Source of the DNA: Pisolithus tinctorius
Lineage: Eukaryota; Basidiomycota; Agaricomycetes; Boletales; Pisolithaceae
Length of the DNA stretch: 64,000 nt
Direction of reading: 5' to 3'
NCBI GenBank assembly: GCA_024663395.1
Contig: JANFAH010000026.1
Location: 806,001 to 870,000 of the forward strand
The notes under the pieces were generated by a model. It was not told the DNA's origin. It saw only the letters and a list, made by a program, of their open reading frames with translations, and did not search any database. The number at the start of each line of letters is the position of its first letter. The first letter of the stretch is position 1. Made by a program: the position numbers and the translations under genes. Shown one piece after another: positions 22,270 to 33,808 of the stretch.

Positions 22270-25200
22270 ATGGCTCGCAAGCAACTGAAGAAACATCGTC
22301 TGTTTAGCTCCGAAAGGCCCAGCTCAACCGCACCTAACATTGCCTCGGTACATACACGTTTTATACCTTGCACGCGATGGTATTTATTGATCTCTGCCAA
22401 AACAGTCTGAAGGAGCGTCTCTCCCCTCTGCCGACGCTCCCTCGGTCGCTGGACCGTTGGCAAAAACACCTCGAAAGCTATTCTCCAGGATGGGACACCT
22501 CTTCCATCGGTCGAACCAGACTCGATCAGAGCCTCTTACTACAGAGACAACCGACACCGGAATTGGCAGCCAGGTCAATGATGCACAACAAGCAATGGCT
22601 GAGATGAGGCCCATCCCCCAGGTATTACAAACAGCTGTGGGTCTTGTTGGGCAGGCCGGTACCGCGATGACGCAGATTCAAAGTATCGAGGCGATTCTCC
22701 AGCCTCTCAAATTGTTCAACACCTTTGTTACCACCCTATCGAACGTAGGTGCCTCAACCCTCCGTCGCTTGCACTCTCTGATGTAAGCGCACAGGTCCAC
22801 CCTTATGTCCAGTTTGCGCTAGGGATTCTCACCGCTGCTTCTCAAGTATATCACCCTTCTCTCTCATGCATCCTTCGCTTATATAGTCCTCATCAGTTGC
22901 TCATCAATCAAGCAAACCTGGACAACGAAGTGTTTGGCCTCCTCAATACCGTGAAGGATCTCTACGAATTTCTTATGGAAAAGGATACCATTGAGAATAT
23001 GGATAGCATGAAAGAGACGTTACGGAGGATTTCACAGGAGATGAGTGCCGCAGCGCTGTTCGTCGTAAAATATAGCAAAAAGAAGAACATCTGTAGGTCC
23101 TATGGTCATGGTCCTCTGATCTGCTCCAGTGTGCTGATGTGATACATCGTCAGTGATAAGAATTGGGGACAGCCTTGTTTCCGACCCGCAGACCGTCGCT
23201 CGTGGCCACATCAAGAATCTGGGTGACCTGATGCAACAATATCGAGATCGCGCGATACGGGACATCCAGATCAACATGTCCCACGTGCTTGAAGACCTGA
23301 ACCTCGAAGGCATGGCTTACGCAGCTGGTGCAGGCCTGAATACGACCAAGAAATGCCTCGACGGTACTAGGACAGAAATTTTGAAGGATATCACCGACTG
23401 GATTACCACATGTGACGCCAACGCCCCTCGTATCTTGTGGCTCCACGGGCAGGCCGGAAGAGGAAAGTCCGCCATTGCCCACACAATCGCATCATGGATC
23501 GAGGACGTGGGAGCTCCCGGCGCCTGTTTTTGCTTCGCTCGCGACAGGCAGGCCGAACGACGGGAGGAAAAGATTCTGACTACCATCGCCCGTGATCTGG
23601 CGGATCGTGATCCAGCATTTCGACGAGCATTGTCGAATGTGGTGTCACATAACCTCGCTCTCAAGACCACATGCGATGTGGTGCAGCAGTGGAAGCGATT
23701 CATCTTGGAGCCGCTTTCGAAGATTAATGGAGAGATAGTTGGGAATGTGGTCGTGGTCATCGATGCCTTGGATGAAAGTGGGCCGCACGAATCGAGGAAG
23801 AATATCCTGAGCCTTCTGAAATCGCCAGAAGCTACGCATCTGCCAGCCAATTTCCGGATCCTTCTGACGTCCAGACCATTGTCGGACATCGCACGTGTTA
23901 TGAGGGATGCTCCACATGTGAAGGCAACCTCATTGGATGACGTCCCTCGGGAGTTGGTGGAACGTGACATCCAGCTGTATGTTTCCAAGGAACTGGACTG
24001 TCTTCCCAGCATTGGAGCAACAGAAGTCCAGAATGTCGTCAAAAAATCTGATGGTCTGTTCGAGTGGGCTCGTCTGGCTTGTGGGTTCATCGGGCCAGGT
24101 AGAGCTGGAGAAACTTGGGAAGAACGCTATGCCAATCTGATGGCGCTCGAGTCGGAAGAAGGGAGAACGCTCCTGGACACAACTTACTTTGCGATCCTGA
24201 AGGGGGGCATACCCCGGTCTGGGAAAGGACTGGAACGGTACCGCTCCGTGATGCAGCAAGTCGTGATGACGCTTGAACCTCTTCCTATGGCAGCCTTGAA
24301 TTCTATGCGTAAAAAATATCCAAACGAACAGGATCACTATGACATTATTCTCATCCTCGAGTTCATGTCTCCGGTGCTCGGTGGCATCGTGGACTGTGTC
24401 TCTGCTGTGCGGCCCCTTCATGCATCCTTTTATGACTTCCTGACGGATCATTCGCGGAGTGGTATCTACTTCATTGATATCTCCGACACACAACCTACAA
24501 GAGACCTAGCCTTTGCTTCATTGCAGATTCTTCATGATAACCTTCGATTCAACATCTGCGAATTAGAAAGCTCCTACCTTGCCAATTCTGAAGTTTCTGA
24601 TCTGTCAAAGAGAATCAAGGAGAAGATTCCACACCATCTCTCCTACTCCTGTCAATTCTGGGCTCAGCATCTATGGAAGACAGGATTTGACTTGGAACTT
24701 GCAGGGTTGGTGAAGGCTATTGTTGGAAGTGAAAATATTCTGTTCTGGCTGGAGGTATTAAGTCTTCTGGAGATGGTTGGGAAGGGTGTAGATGCTCTTG
24801 GTACTGTTGCAACATGGCTACAGGTGAGTACCCTATGTATGATATTTGATGACATCTGACATGGCAATGAAGAGTCAAGATGGCTTTAAGGATACCCTGG
24901 CATTGGTAAAAGATGGAATCAAGTTAATTCAGAATTTTGGCAGTGTGATAGTGCACAGCACTCCACACCTGTATGCTTCTGCATTGCCATTTATACCTTC
25001 CAATGCATTGCTATCAATGATGCTCTTGCCAAAATTCCCAAGGCTGGCTAGAGTTGCTGTAGGAGGGTTGAAAGGGTGGCCAGTGGAACAACAGCTACTG
25101 CATGGCCATACTTCTGTAGTTGAATCAGTTGCATTCTCCCCTGATGGGAAGAGGATTGTCTCAGGCTCTTTGGACAAGACTGTGAGGGTCTGGGATGTTG

Positions 25201-27050
25201 AGAGAGGTGTGCAGATTGGCAGCCCTCTTGAGGGCCATACAGATGGAGTCAAATCAGTTGCATTCTCCCCTGATGGGAAGAGGATTGTCTCAGGCTCTTG
25301 GGACAACACTGTGAGGGTCTGGGATGTTGAGAGAGGTGTGCAGATTGGCAGCCCTCTTGAGGGCCATACAGATGGAGTCTTTTCAGTTGCATTCTCCCCT
25401 GATGGGAAGAGGATTGTCTCAGGCTCAAGGGACAAGACTGTGAGGGTCTGGGATGTTGAGGGAGGTGTGCAGATTGGCAGCCCTCTTGTAGGCCATACTT
25501 CTGCAGTTGAATCAGTTGCATTCTCCCCTGATGGGAAGAGGATTGTCTCAGGCTCTTTGGACAAGACTGTGAGGGTCTGGGATGTTGAGGGAGGTGTGCA
25601 GATTGGTGGCCCTCTTGAGGGCCATACAGATGGAGTTGAATCAGTTGCATTCTCCCCTGATGGGAAGCAGATTGTCTCAGGCTCTTTGGACAAGACTGTG
25701 AGGGTCTGGGATGTTGAGGGAGGTGTGCAGATTGGCAGCCCTCTTGAGGGCCATACAGATGGAGTCTTTTCAGTTGCATTCTCCCCTGATGGGAAGAGGA
25801 TTGTCTCAGGCTCAAGGGACAAGACTGTGAGGGTCTGGGATGTTGAGGGAGGTGTGCAGATTGGCAGCCCTCTTGAGGGCCATACAGATGGAGTCTTTTC
25901 AGTTGCATTCTCCCCTGATGGGAAGAGGATTGTCTCAGGCTCTTGGGACCAGACTGTGAGGGTCTGGGATGTTGAGGGAGGTGTGCAGATTGGCAGCCCT
26001 CTTGAGGGCCATACAGATGGAGTCTTTTCAGTTGCATTCTCCCCTGATGGGAAGAGGATTGTCTCAGGCTCAAGGGACAAGACTGTGAGGGTCTGGGATG
26101 TTGAGGGAGGTGTGCAGATTGGCAGCCCTCTTGAGGGCCATACAGATGGAGTCTTTTCAGTTGCATTCTCCCCTGATGGGAAGAGGATTGTCTCAGGCTC
26201 TTTGGACAAGACTGTGAGGGTCTGGGATGTTGAGGGAGGTGTGCAGATTGGCAGCTCTCTTGAGGGCCATACAGATGGAGTCAACTCAGTTGCATTCTCC
26301 CCTGATGGGAAGAGGATTGTCTCAGGCTCAAGGGACAAGACTGTGAGGGCCTGGGATGTTGAGAGAGGTGTGAAGATTGGCAGCCCTCTTGAGGGCCATA
26401 CAGATGGAGTCTTTTCAGTTGCATTCTCCCCTGATGGGAAGAGGATTGTCTCAGGCTCAAGGGACAAGACTGTGAGGGTCTGGGATGTTGAGGGAGGTGT
26501 GCAGATTGGCAGCCCTCTTGAGGGCCATACTTCTGGAGTCCTTTCAGTTGCATTCTCCCCTGATGGGAAGAGGATTGTCTCAGGCTGTTGGGACAACACT
26601 GTGAGGGTCTGGGAGAATGAGCAGTTGGCATTGATTGTATCCCCCCCCTCCAGCATGCTTCATCCATTCACCCCTGCAGATGGTATGTACCTCCACCTGT
26701 GACCTATCCTTATTTCACTTAATAAGAATGCAGGTGTCAAGAGATATCCCATTTGCTTTTCATTTGACCCCTCACATGCACTACATAATAGTAATCCACT
26801 TGTTGATGGGTCTGTGCAACAGGGGGCTATGCTGGGCCAAGCAGTCAAGTTACATGATGATGGCTGGATCAGAGGCCCAAAGGGACAACTACTGCTTTGG
26901 ATTCCCCACCAACTTAGGAGTTCATTTTGCTCAATGTGGACCATACAAGTCATTCCTAGACATTGTTGCACAGAGTTGGACTTGAGTCAGATGGCCCATG
27001 GCAAGGAGTGGTGCAAATGTTTCCATTCCAGTGAACAAATGATGTCTTAA
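22270..27050 (+). CDS. NACHT-WD40 STAND (NLR-like) receptor, copy B
   Basis: Exons inferred at 22270-22347, 22406-22744, 22795-22845, 22897-23092, 23154-24823, 24873-26682 and 26734-27050; spliced frame open for 1486 residues. Same layout as copy A: helical N-terminal region, CLDGTRTEIL, Walker A GQAGRGKS, Walker B VVVVIDALDES, 12 WD40 repeats, tail DDGWIRGPKGQLLLWIP. B matches C in exons 1-2 but differs from both A and C in the second half of exon 5 (for example SGPHESRKNILSLLKSPEAT against SGPETSRREILGLLKSSEAA). An in-frame ATG at 22171 could be the true start. Expressed and functional status is not visible from sequence, but no lesion is present. Confidence 0.88.
25107..26624 (+). repeat. 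WD40 coding array of copy B, 12 units of 129 bp
   Basis: Twelve 43-residue units of the same design as in copy A. This array is the most homogeneous: units 6 to 9 and 11 share nearly all positions, with HTDGVFSVAF repeated. Variable residues are again 3, 4, 6, 16, 22, 24. CpG is almost absent. Confidence 0.95.
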
Positions 27051-28300
27051 ATTGTATCTTTATGTTGTGTATACCTGCTGCTGTACTGCCACATATTAGT
27101 TCATTCCCTATGCTTTTCTGATGATCATTTTACCTGCTAATTGTACTGATGTCCTCTGATATCACATACCACATGTTTTCACACCCCACTTTCAATCACA
27201 ATTCATGAGGTGCTACCTGGTGAGAAGTACAAGTTACAGCCAAGCACAGCATAATAATTCACCAAGGGGATCCCTTTACTAGTAATCATGCCCCCAGCCA
27301 CTATTCTCTCTCATCACTCTGCCCCTTCTGATATTGACAAACTCACAGTGCTTACTAATACAATGATTTTTCCCAGAAAGCTGTTGCATACTGTCAAAAG
27401 TGCCTTGAGCCCTGTGTCATCCCCCTTGTCATGACTCTTACCTGGGTGATCTCCTTATACCACTCTCCAGCACCTCATCATAGTATGCAGCTATTTTTCC
27501 ACTTCCTGTACCATTTCCTCTTGATTTTGGTAGATTGACACATTGAATTTGGTACATTCACCAGCATGTAGGGCATTGTGAATGTGAAGGCATATGGTAT
27601 GGTCATTCTTCTTGATGTCTAATGTAATCATAGAGGTTGCAGTGTTGGCAAAGCTCAACAGTCTTGTCATAGCTGGTTGCTGGGAATCACTACTTGCACT
27701 AATCCTGATCTGACATGATAATGCCAATGAAGAGGGCTAAGTGAACACTATTGTGGATATTGCACCTGTGATTCTCCATGATCTGACTTGGGCATCATCA
27801 GCTTCCTGAGTCTGTCATCCCCTCTCATCTTGTTTTATCCTATCATAGTTATCTCATTTAATCTTGACACAAGGTTCTACACCCTTCTGGGCCTTCCTTT
27901 TACTTACATGTTGTTTCCTTACATTTCCCCTTGATGTCACTGGTGATGTCATGAACACTGCTTTGGCTACATGCACTTTACATGTGTAGGGACATGTCTG
28001 TAGTTCAGAGACCTCATTTGGGTTCTCTTCAGGGTCTTAGCCCTAAAGTTTTCAACCCTATTCCTCTCCTCCAAGTGACAGTAGGGTAATCTGAGAGTGT
28101 CTTTATTATTTCACTGGAACTCAAATCTACACTCAAACCATTGCTCTATCATCCTGACAATGACACTGGATGTGTTAGCTATACCCAGACCTCAGGGTTA
28201 TGATGTTTTTCTTTCTCCATTTCCCTTTCTTTCCACACCCTACCTTTTTGGCAGGTGTCCCAATAAGCATTGTTCTTGGATAAGCATCTCAGGGCCTTTT
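27051..28300. other. 3' flank of receptor B
   Basis: Colinear with 7467-8710 after copy A. A minus-strand frame at 27491-27727 is open for 78 codons (HNALHAGECTKFNVSIYQNQ) and its equivalents in A and C are broken; I do not recognise it. No other gene is evident. Confidence 0.5.
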
Positions 28301-28429
28301 TGTCATGACTGTGTCCAGACCACCCTAGACCAGCTCTACCCTGGTCTTGACCAGCCTCATCCAACCCTTGCCCTGGTCCTGGCTTAACCCTTTGACCTAG
28401 AAATGTGTTAGCTCATGAGGCACTGCAAT
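28301..28429 (+). mobile_element. Truncated LTR (TGTCATGAC type)
   Basis: Starts TGTCATGACTGTGTCC and aligns with the first ~130 bp of the solo LTR at 10578, then is cut at gcactgcaatt by the Tc1-like material that follows. It marks the point where the A and B flanks diverge. Confidence 0.65.
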
Positions 28430-29645
28430 TGCCTTGACAACAAGGGCTTGCTTATGTAATTTGGTTGACATGGCACCAAGATATAATCATTTTAAAATGA
28501 CATGTCATTGGGACACTTTTTTGAGCATGATATTGTCAGTCATTATTTAGTAAATAACATAAAGATTTGACAACTTCTGAGGGATTTTGTGCTTCAACCC
28601 TGACTGATTATGTAATGTACATAATCCTGAGCCATACAAATGGTTCAGGTCCCACTCAGCTAACCCTACTTCACCATGAAATGCATTTTTGCCTCTGCTA
28701 GAGCAAATATCCATCTTCTTTCTGAATCTGGCCTTTCTGCTCATCAAATATCCTCTACAACTGGTCAGGGGAGCTCTACTGTGGCCAGGGTCATCAAAGA
28801 GTTCCAGCTAGATTAAGGAAAACCTCAAAGTAGGACATCCTGACCAGCCTTCTTCTCCTGGCAGAGGGGAATAGTCTCTAGTATGACCTCTGGAAGAGCT
28901 GAAAATGCTGTCCAGGCTACCCATATAATGTGTGTGGCCCTTTCCTCTCCTGTCACTTCCCAAACTGTTTGCAGTGTGCTCAATTCTGCATCCCTGAAGG
29001 CTGTAGTCAAGCAGGAGAAATATCCTGCAAACACTTCCCTACCATTTTTCACACAAATTTCCTTCCATCTGGTCCAATGCTATTGATCTTGGGCTCAACT
29101 GACCAGATAACCCCAGTGCAGTCATCCACAGTCCAGTTTTGGTCCTTAAGAGCAAAGGCAAGTCACTGTTGTGTTTGCCTGCAAGACAAGAGTGGCATCT
29201 TCTGCTTGACAATCACCTTCAGGGATGCAGAATTGAGCACACTGCAAACAGTTTGGGAAGTGATAGGAGAGGAAAGGGCCACACACATTATATGGGTAGC
29301 CTGGACAGCATTTTCAGCTCTTCCAGAGGTCATACTAGAGACTATTCCCCTCTGCCAGGAGAAGAAGGCTGGTCAGGATGTCCTACTTTGAAGTGTCCAG
29401 GCTACCCATATAATGTGTGTGGCCCTTTTCATGCTCAAAAAAGTGTCCCAATGACATGTCATTTTAAAATGATTATATCTTGGTGCCATGTCAACCAAAT
29501 TACATAAGCAAGCCCTTGTTGTCAAGGCAATGGTTAGTACTAGTTTTGGTCCTGCAGGAGTTTGAACTAATTCCTATTGGCTTTCTCACAAATCTCAACT
29601 CTTTCCAAAATCACCCAACATTGGGACACTTTTTTGAGCCACTGT
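28430..29645. mobile_element. Scrambled fold-back Tc1-type element
   Basis: An outer inverted repeat pairs 28430-28522 with about 29434-29530 (ttgccttgacaacaaggg and its inverse). A second inverted repeat with another centre (about 29108) pairs 28825-29010 with 29206-29391. From 28676 a transposase start is readable (MKCIFASARANIHLLSESG, then HQISSTTGQGSSTVARVI), with a stop after KEFQLD and later NAVQATHIM and SVLNSASLKAVVK; the catalytic half is missing. The right terminus ttttttgagccactgTA is at 29628-29645. A dead, internally inverted Tc1 relative. Confidence 0.6.
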
Positions 29646-29679
29646 ACACTCCTTTGTTTCTAGCTTCCTCTGTTCACAC

Positions 29680-30464
29680 TGTAGCTCTTCAACCTACAAA
29701 CCCATTTGCAATCACTTCCTCAAGGGCATAGTCTCTGATGATGCCCATGCTGCTCTCCATGTAAATGTTGTGCCAATGTACAAGACCAAGACTTTTGCAT
29801 GGGTACATGAAACATACCTCCTGCCATACTTTGAACACCATGTTCACACATACCTCTCCAGTCTTGCAATCTCTATTGACAACTCCACTGTATTCCTTTT
29901 CAATTTCTGGCACACTTTCTGCCTCCAGCTACTCTCATGTTTCAAGATATGCAAGGTCTTGCTGAGCCAGCAAGTTCAGGCTTTCCCTCCCTCTGAGAAA
30001 TACCCTCATGGTTATTCTGACATTGTTATGGTACACATGGACAGTCCAGGTGAGTATTTTGTATCAGGCTTCATGGATATATACTGATTCTCCAACTAGT
30101 ACCCTGCATAGTCCAAGTTCATGCTGTCTTCAAGTTCTCTCGGAAGGCCTCCATTCAAGACCCACATTTTGATACCCCCCTCCTTTACATTGAGCTTTTT
30201 GATATTGTTGAGTTTCTGGAGGAGATACTGAGGATGTACAGGCTGAGACACAGATATTTCAACATGCCATCATCACAGCAACAGGTTGGGGCAATTTTAC
30301 CCATCACAGACATCATCCACACAGTTGAGTTGATTCCAGTGTATGGGATGGCAAGACTTGACTGTAATGTTACCTCCACTACATCACTTGAGGTGTACAA
30401 CAAATTCTACCTTAATAACTACTCAGATAAGGAATGGTATCACACCATAGCAGAGTATCTGTAG
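29680..30464 (+). pseudogene. Plavaka-type transposon protein, C-terminal fragment
   Basis: One frame reads KPICNHFLKGIVSDDAHAAL, HETYLLPYFEHHVHTYL, then YPHGYSDIVMVHMDSP. A GT-AG intron (about 30050-30110) leads into VQVHAVFKFSRKAS, PLLYIELFDIVEFLEEILRM, VGAILPITDIIHTVELIPVY and a stop at 30462-30464. The order SDxVMVH ... PITxIxxxxxLIPVxG ... FYLNxYxD matches the conserved C-terminal domain of Plavaka proteins (CACTA-like) of basidiomycetes. The N-terminal transposase is absent here; a fragment of the other half of such a protein lies at 56640-57739. Confidence 0.65.
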
Positions 30465-30599
30465 TTATTATTACTTGGATCAATGCATTGCCTGCCTTAT
30501 CTGCCTAATTACTAGCACTGATCTGAAACATAATCATAAATGCTGAGGTCCGTCATCCCAAAAGATCTCCACCAATTACAAGCCTCCATCTTGTGGTCC

Positions 30600-32290
30600 T
30601 AAGGGCATCCATAAGGTGTCAAACCTTTGCCGACCGCATATTTCATTTCGTCGTTTTGCAGATGTTGCTTGCCGACAGCGTGAGGCAAAGCTTCGGAATG
30701 GCTACCAGGAACTCTTCCAGGACAAACTATGCCGGGTACTGCTCAGTAGCAGTAACAATAAGAATGCTTTGCAGGACTTACGATGCATATATGCTTACGC
30801 ATTCGCTGCGGACATGGAGAAGGCTGATCTATGCAACGTGCTCAAGTTCGGGCACTGTACAGAGATCCTGAGTTTCGGAAAGATATCGCGATCAAGTGAC
30901 ATGCTACGAGGATCGGACGACTGAGGATCAAAGGTAGCTTCGAGACGTCGAACGCTCGTGATGCGTTCAGTGAGATGTTCGATGGCCACGTCCAACAGAG
31001 GGCTGCCACTCCATCCAGCAAGCTGATAGTCAACCATGCCCAGATTCCCCACGACACGACACCGAGCTCGATTATTGCCTAGCCGCTTCGCAGTGTTGTA
31101 CTGGTACGCAAACGCGTGCCTGGTGTCTTCGAGACAGTTCATGTGACGATAAGCGACACCAAGTCTGCCACTGAACTCCATACGTTCAGGGCCATCTCAA
31201 GAGCCTTCTCTAAAATGTCCCTCACCTGCTCATGTCTTCCAAACCGCCGATTCGTGTTTCCAAGTTGACCGAAGAGCTGGTGCTTGTATCGGGCCGAATT
31301 TGGGAAGTTGGGGACAGACTCGTACGAATTCAGCGCTCTATTGAAGGTCCGGAGTGTATGCACCCATTCTGCACGCTCGGAGTGTCGCTGCCCTCGCTCC
31401 ATCAGCATTGCCCACAAGTGTATGGTGCCAACCATGTTTGCAAGTGCTGCTGGCGCCACTCCAGCAGGATCGCGCTCCGCGATTAGAGTCTAGACAAACA
31501 GAGTAGCATGAAGAGTATCTGGCGCAACTCCCATGCCAGGGTATACGGCGGAAGGAATGTAGTAGCTCATGTCTCTTGTGTGAACTACGGGGTCGCTAGT
31601 CCGCGTTGTGCGCCTGAGCTTTCTGGTATTCACCATCGCAAATGAAATCTGATGGATCTCCTAAGTGGTGCTGGTATTCTTCTCGTCGGCTCAGGAGAGC
31701 GCGTACACCGCGTGCGCGGCATCTGCCATACTTGTAACTGGCTCAAACGTGTACCGGAAATCCCCGCCCTCTCCAGCAAGGATCCAGCTTTGCGCGTATC
31801 CCTAGTGGGGATGCACTGCGAAGTCGGGGTTGCCATGCTGGCCGTCCGGAAGCCAATTGCGGAACCGATAGAGTTCGTCGGTGTTCAGCAGCTACACAGA
31901 AGTGTGGCTAGGAAACCTTGAGAGCTTTGCGAGGCGTTAAAACGAGGCCCTGTAGTCATGGAATGTGATCGCACCGAGGCATCATGCCGTTGCCAGGTCA
32001 GCTGAGTGGCATCCTGCGATGCGAATGCAACGACGATAGCAACCTTGACAAGCTGCCGCGAGTCCTCATGCGACAATCCAGGGCGGCCTCATTCACCATT
32101 CGTCAGGTCCCGGGCCGGAGAGCTGTTGTCGTATCATCATCATATGGTCTTGGCAGGCCCAGCGCGAGGCCTCCTTTAATACTCCCACTTGATGAAATCC
32201 ACTGACGGAGCGGTTCCGCGACGTCGTCCAGTGTCTTCGTGGCCACAACGACACCCCGGAACCTCATTCTAAACAGTGCTGAAGGCAAAT
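30600..32290 (-). pseudogene. TPR-repeat gene relic
   Basis: CpG-rich, non-transposon DNA. Minus-strand peptides include MVGTIHLWAMLMERGQRHSE, LNSYESVPNFPNSARYKHQL, GQLGNTNRRFGRHEQVRDIL and, in another frame, GRLGVAYRHMNCLEDTRHAF and NLGMVDYQLAGWSGSPLLDV, which have the spacing of tetratricopeptide repeats. Further upstream are NWLPDGQHGNPDFAVHPH, a TAG, then GYAQSWILAGEGGDF. Several frameshifts and stops separate these blocks and I could not join them by plausible introns. Best read as a broken TPR-protein gene; a multi-exon functional gene is not excluded. Confidence 0.5.
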
Positions 32291-32443
32291 CTCTACACTT
32301 GCTACCTCTGCCAGTGATTCCAATTCCGTGGTCCCCCGAGGAAATCCGTGACTCATATTCAGAACCCGCGTCGGAGTTCGCATGACGGGCACACTTGTCT
32401 AGTCACGTGCCTCTTCTCGTTGTCGTCGTCGTCGTCGTCCACG

Positions 32444-33405
32444 ATGTCCAACACGATCCCCCTGTGAGTGCAGGCCACGTTGTTACATTGAAGCGCTGAC
32501 GAACCACACAGCTATCCCCTTTCCAACTTCACATTCTGGTATGCAACAGAGTTATCGTCGTCTGTGACAGCCACACTCACCCCCGGAGTTGATTAGCACA
32601 AAGGAAGCCCAGCCAGAGGAAGACCCATCTGTCTCGGCGCGTCTGCAGCGTCTCCAAAATAACTATGAGGATTTCGGAATGCGTCGGACGGTAGAGGGCG
32701 TGTTGGTGGTACACGATCACGGCCACCCGCATATCCTCATGTTACAGATTGCCAACGCATTCTTCAAGCTGTCAGTACTCCCCATCTTCATGTGCATATA
32801 TGCATGCGCTCCTTTATTCAATGTGTGTTTGGATAGCCCAGGCGATTACCTCAAACCAGGTGAAGACGACGTCGAAGGTCTCAAGCGAAGACTCGACGAA
32901 CGACTCGCCCCACCTCCAGAATCCAAGCAATTCAACGCGTCCCACGGCATCGACAACGAATGGGAAATCGGAGATTGTCTCGCACAGTGGTGGAGACCCA
33001 ACTTCGAGACGTTCATGGCGAGTCTGCGCATCCATGGCATGCTTATTTCTGTCGCGAGGGGCTGACGGCGGATACCTACAGTACCCATTCATCCCTGCGC
33101 ACATCACCAAACCGAAGGAGTGCAAAAAGTTGTTCTTGGTACATATGCCTGAACGAAGTTCGTCCTTCTACCCTGTGCTAAATCGTTTCGTGTGTTCATG
33201 CGACATTCAGAGGTCCTCGCCGTTCCCAAGAACATGAAGCTGCTCGCTATACCACTCTTTGAGCTATACGACAACGCTGCTCGGTACGTCTATCGTCTCC
33301 TTAGTTCCCTTTATTTATCTCTGACCTTGTAACGATGGCAGGTACGGCCCGCAGTTATCTGCTATCCCGCATTTGCTGTCAAGGTATAACTTTATATACC
33401 AGTGA
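32444..33405 (+). CDS. Cleavage factor Im 25-kDa subunit (CFIm25/NUDT21 family)
   Basis: Seven exons inferred at 32444-32463, 32512-32538, 32597-32770, 32837-33017, 33082-33157, 33211-33283 and 33342-33405, giving 204 residues. Recognisable family blocks: YPLSNFTF, FGMRRTVEGVLVVHDH, FFKLPGDYLKPGEDDVEGLK (degenerate Nudix region), [60 protein letters not shown] and RYNFIYQ at the end. In animals this protein binds UGUA in nascent pre-mRNA and governs poly(A) site choice in the nucleus; it lacks hydrolase activity. The fourth intron (33018-33081) starts with GCGAGT and would be a GC-AG intron; all others are GT-AG. No lesion is visible. This is probably the single-copy ancestral neighbour of the receptor unit. 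Confidence 0.9.
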
Positions 33406-33808
33406 CTTCGCGCGCGGAAAGAGAGGGCAATAGACTGTATCCTTAGAATTTGACCATGGGCGTGTCTCTCGTGTGCACTCCTCTCCTTGACCGTGTTACC
33501 GACACTTTGTATCTTCTTGTCTCGAGGTTGCAACGCGCCAATCCTCTTATCTCGGAGCCATACTCGGTGCAGCTATTGCACCGTTCTTGGCAGAAATGTC
33601 AGCACCCTGAGTCCAGATCATGAGAATGTGTACTGCCCCAGACCTTGAGCAATGAATAGACGTGCAGCTATTGTATATTCCATGCAAAACTACCTAGCTC
33701 CTGCATTCAAATGCAGAAGTAACTTACGAGGGTCGACGGGGTATTCCAAAATTGCCTCCAATATTAGTAGCCCCATCCCACTCTCAGAATGCTCTTCTCC
33801 AACTGCAA

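Noticed and set aside
28825..29391. ORFs reading FRDAELSTLQTVWEV and GEERATHIIWVAWTAF on both strands
   Set aside because: They are the reverse strand of the Tc1 transposase N-terminal region, duplicated by the internal inverted repeat, not a gene of their own.
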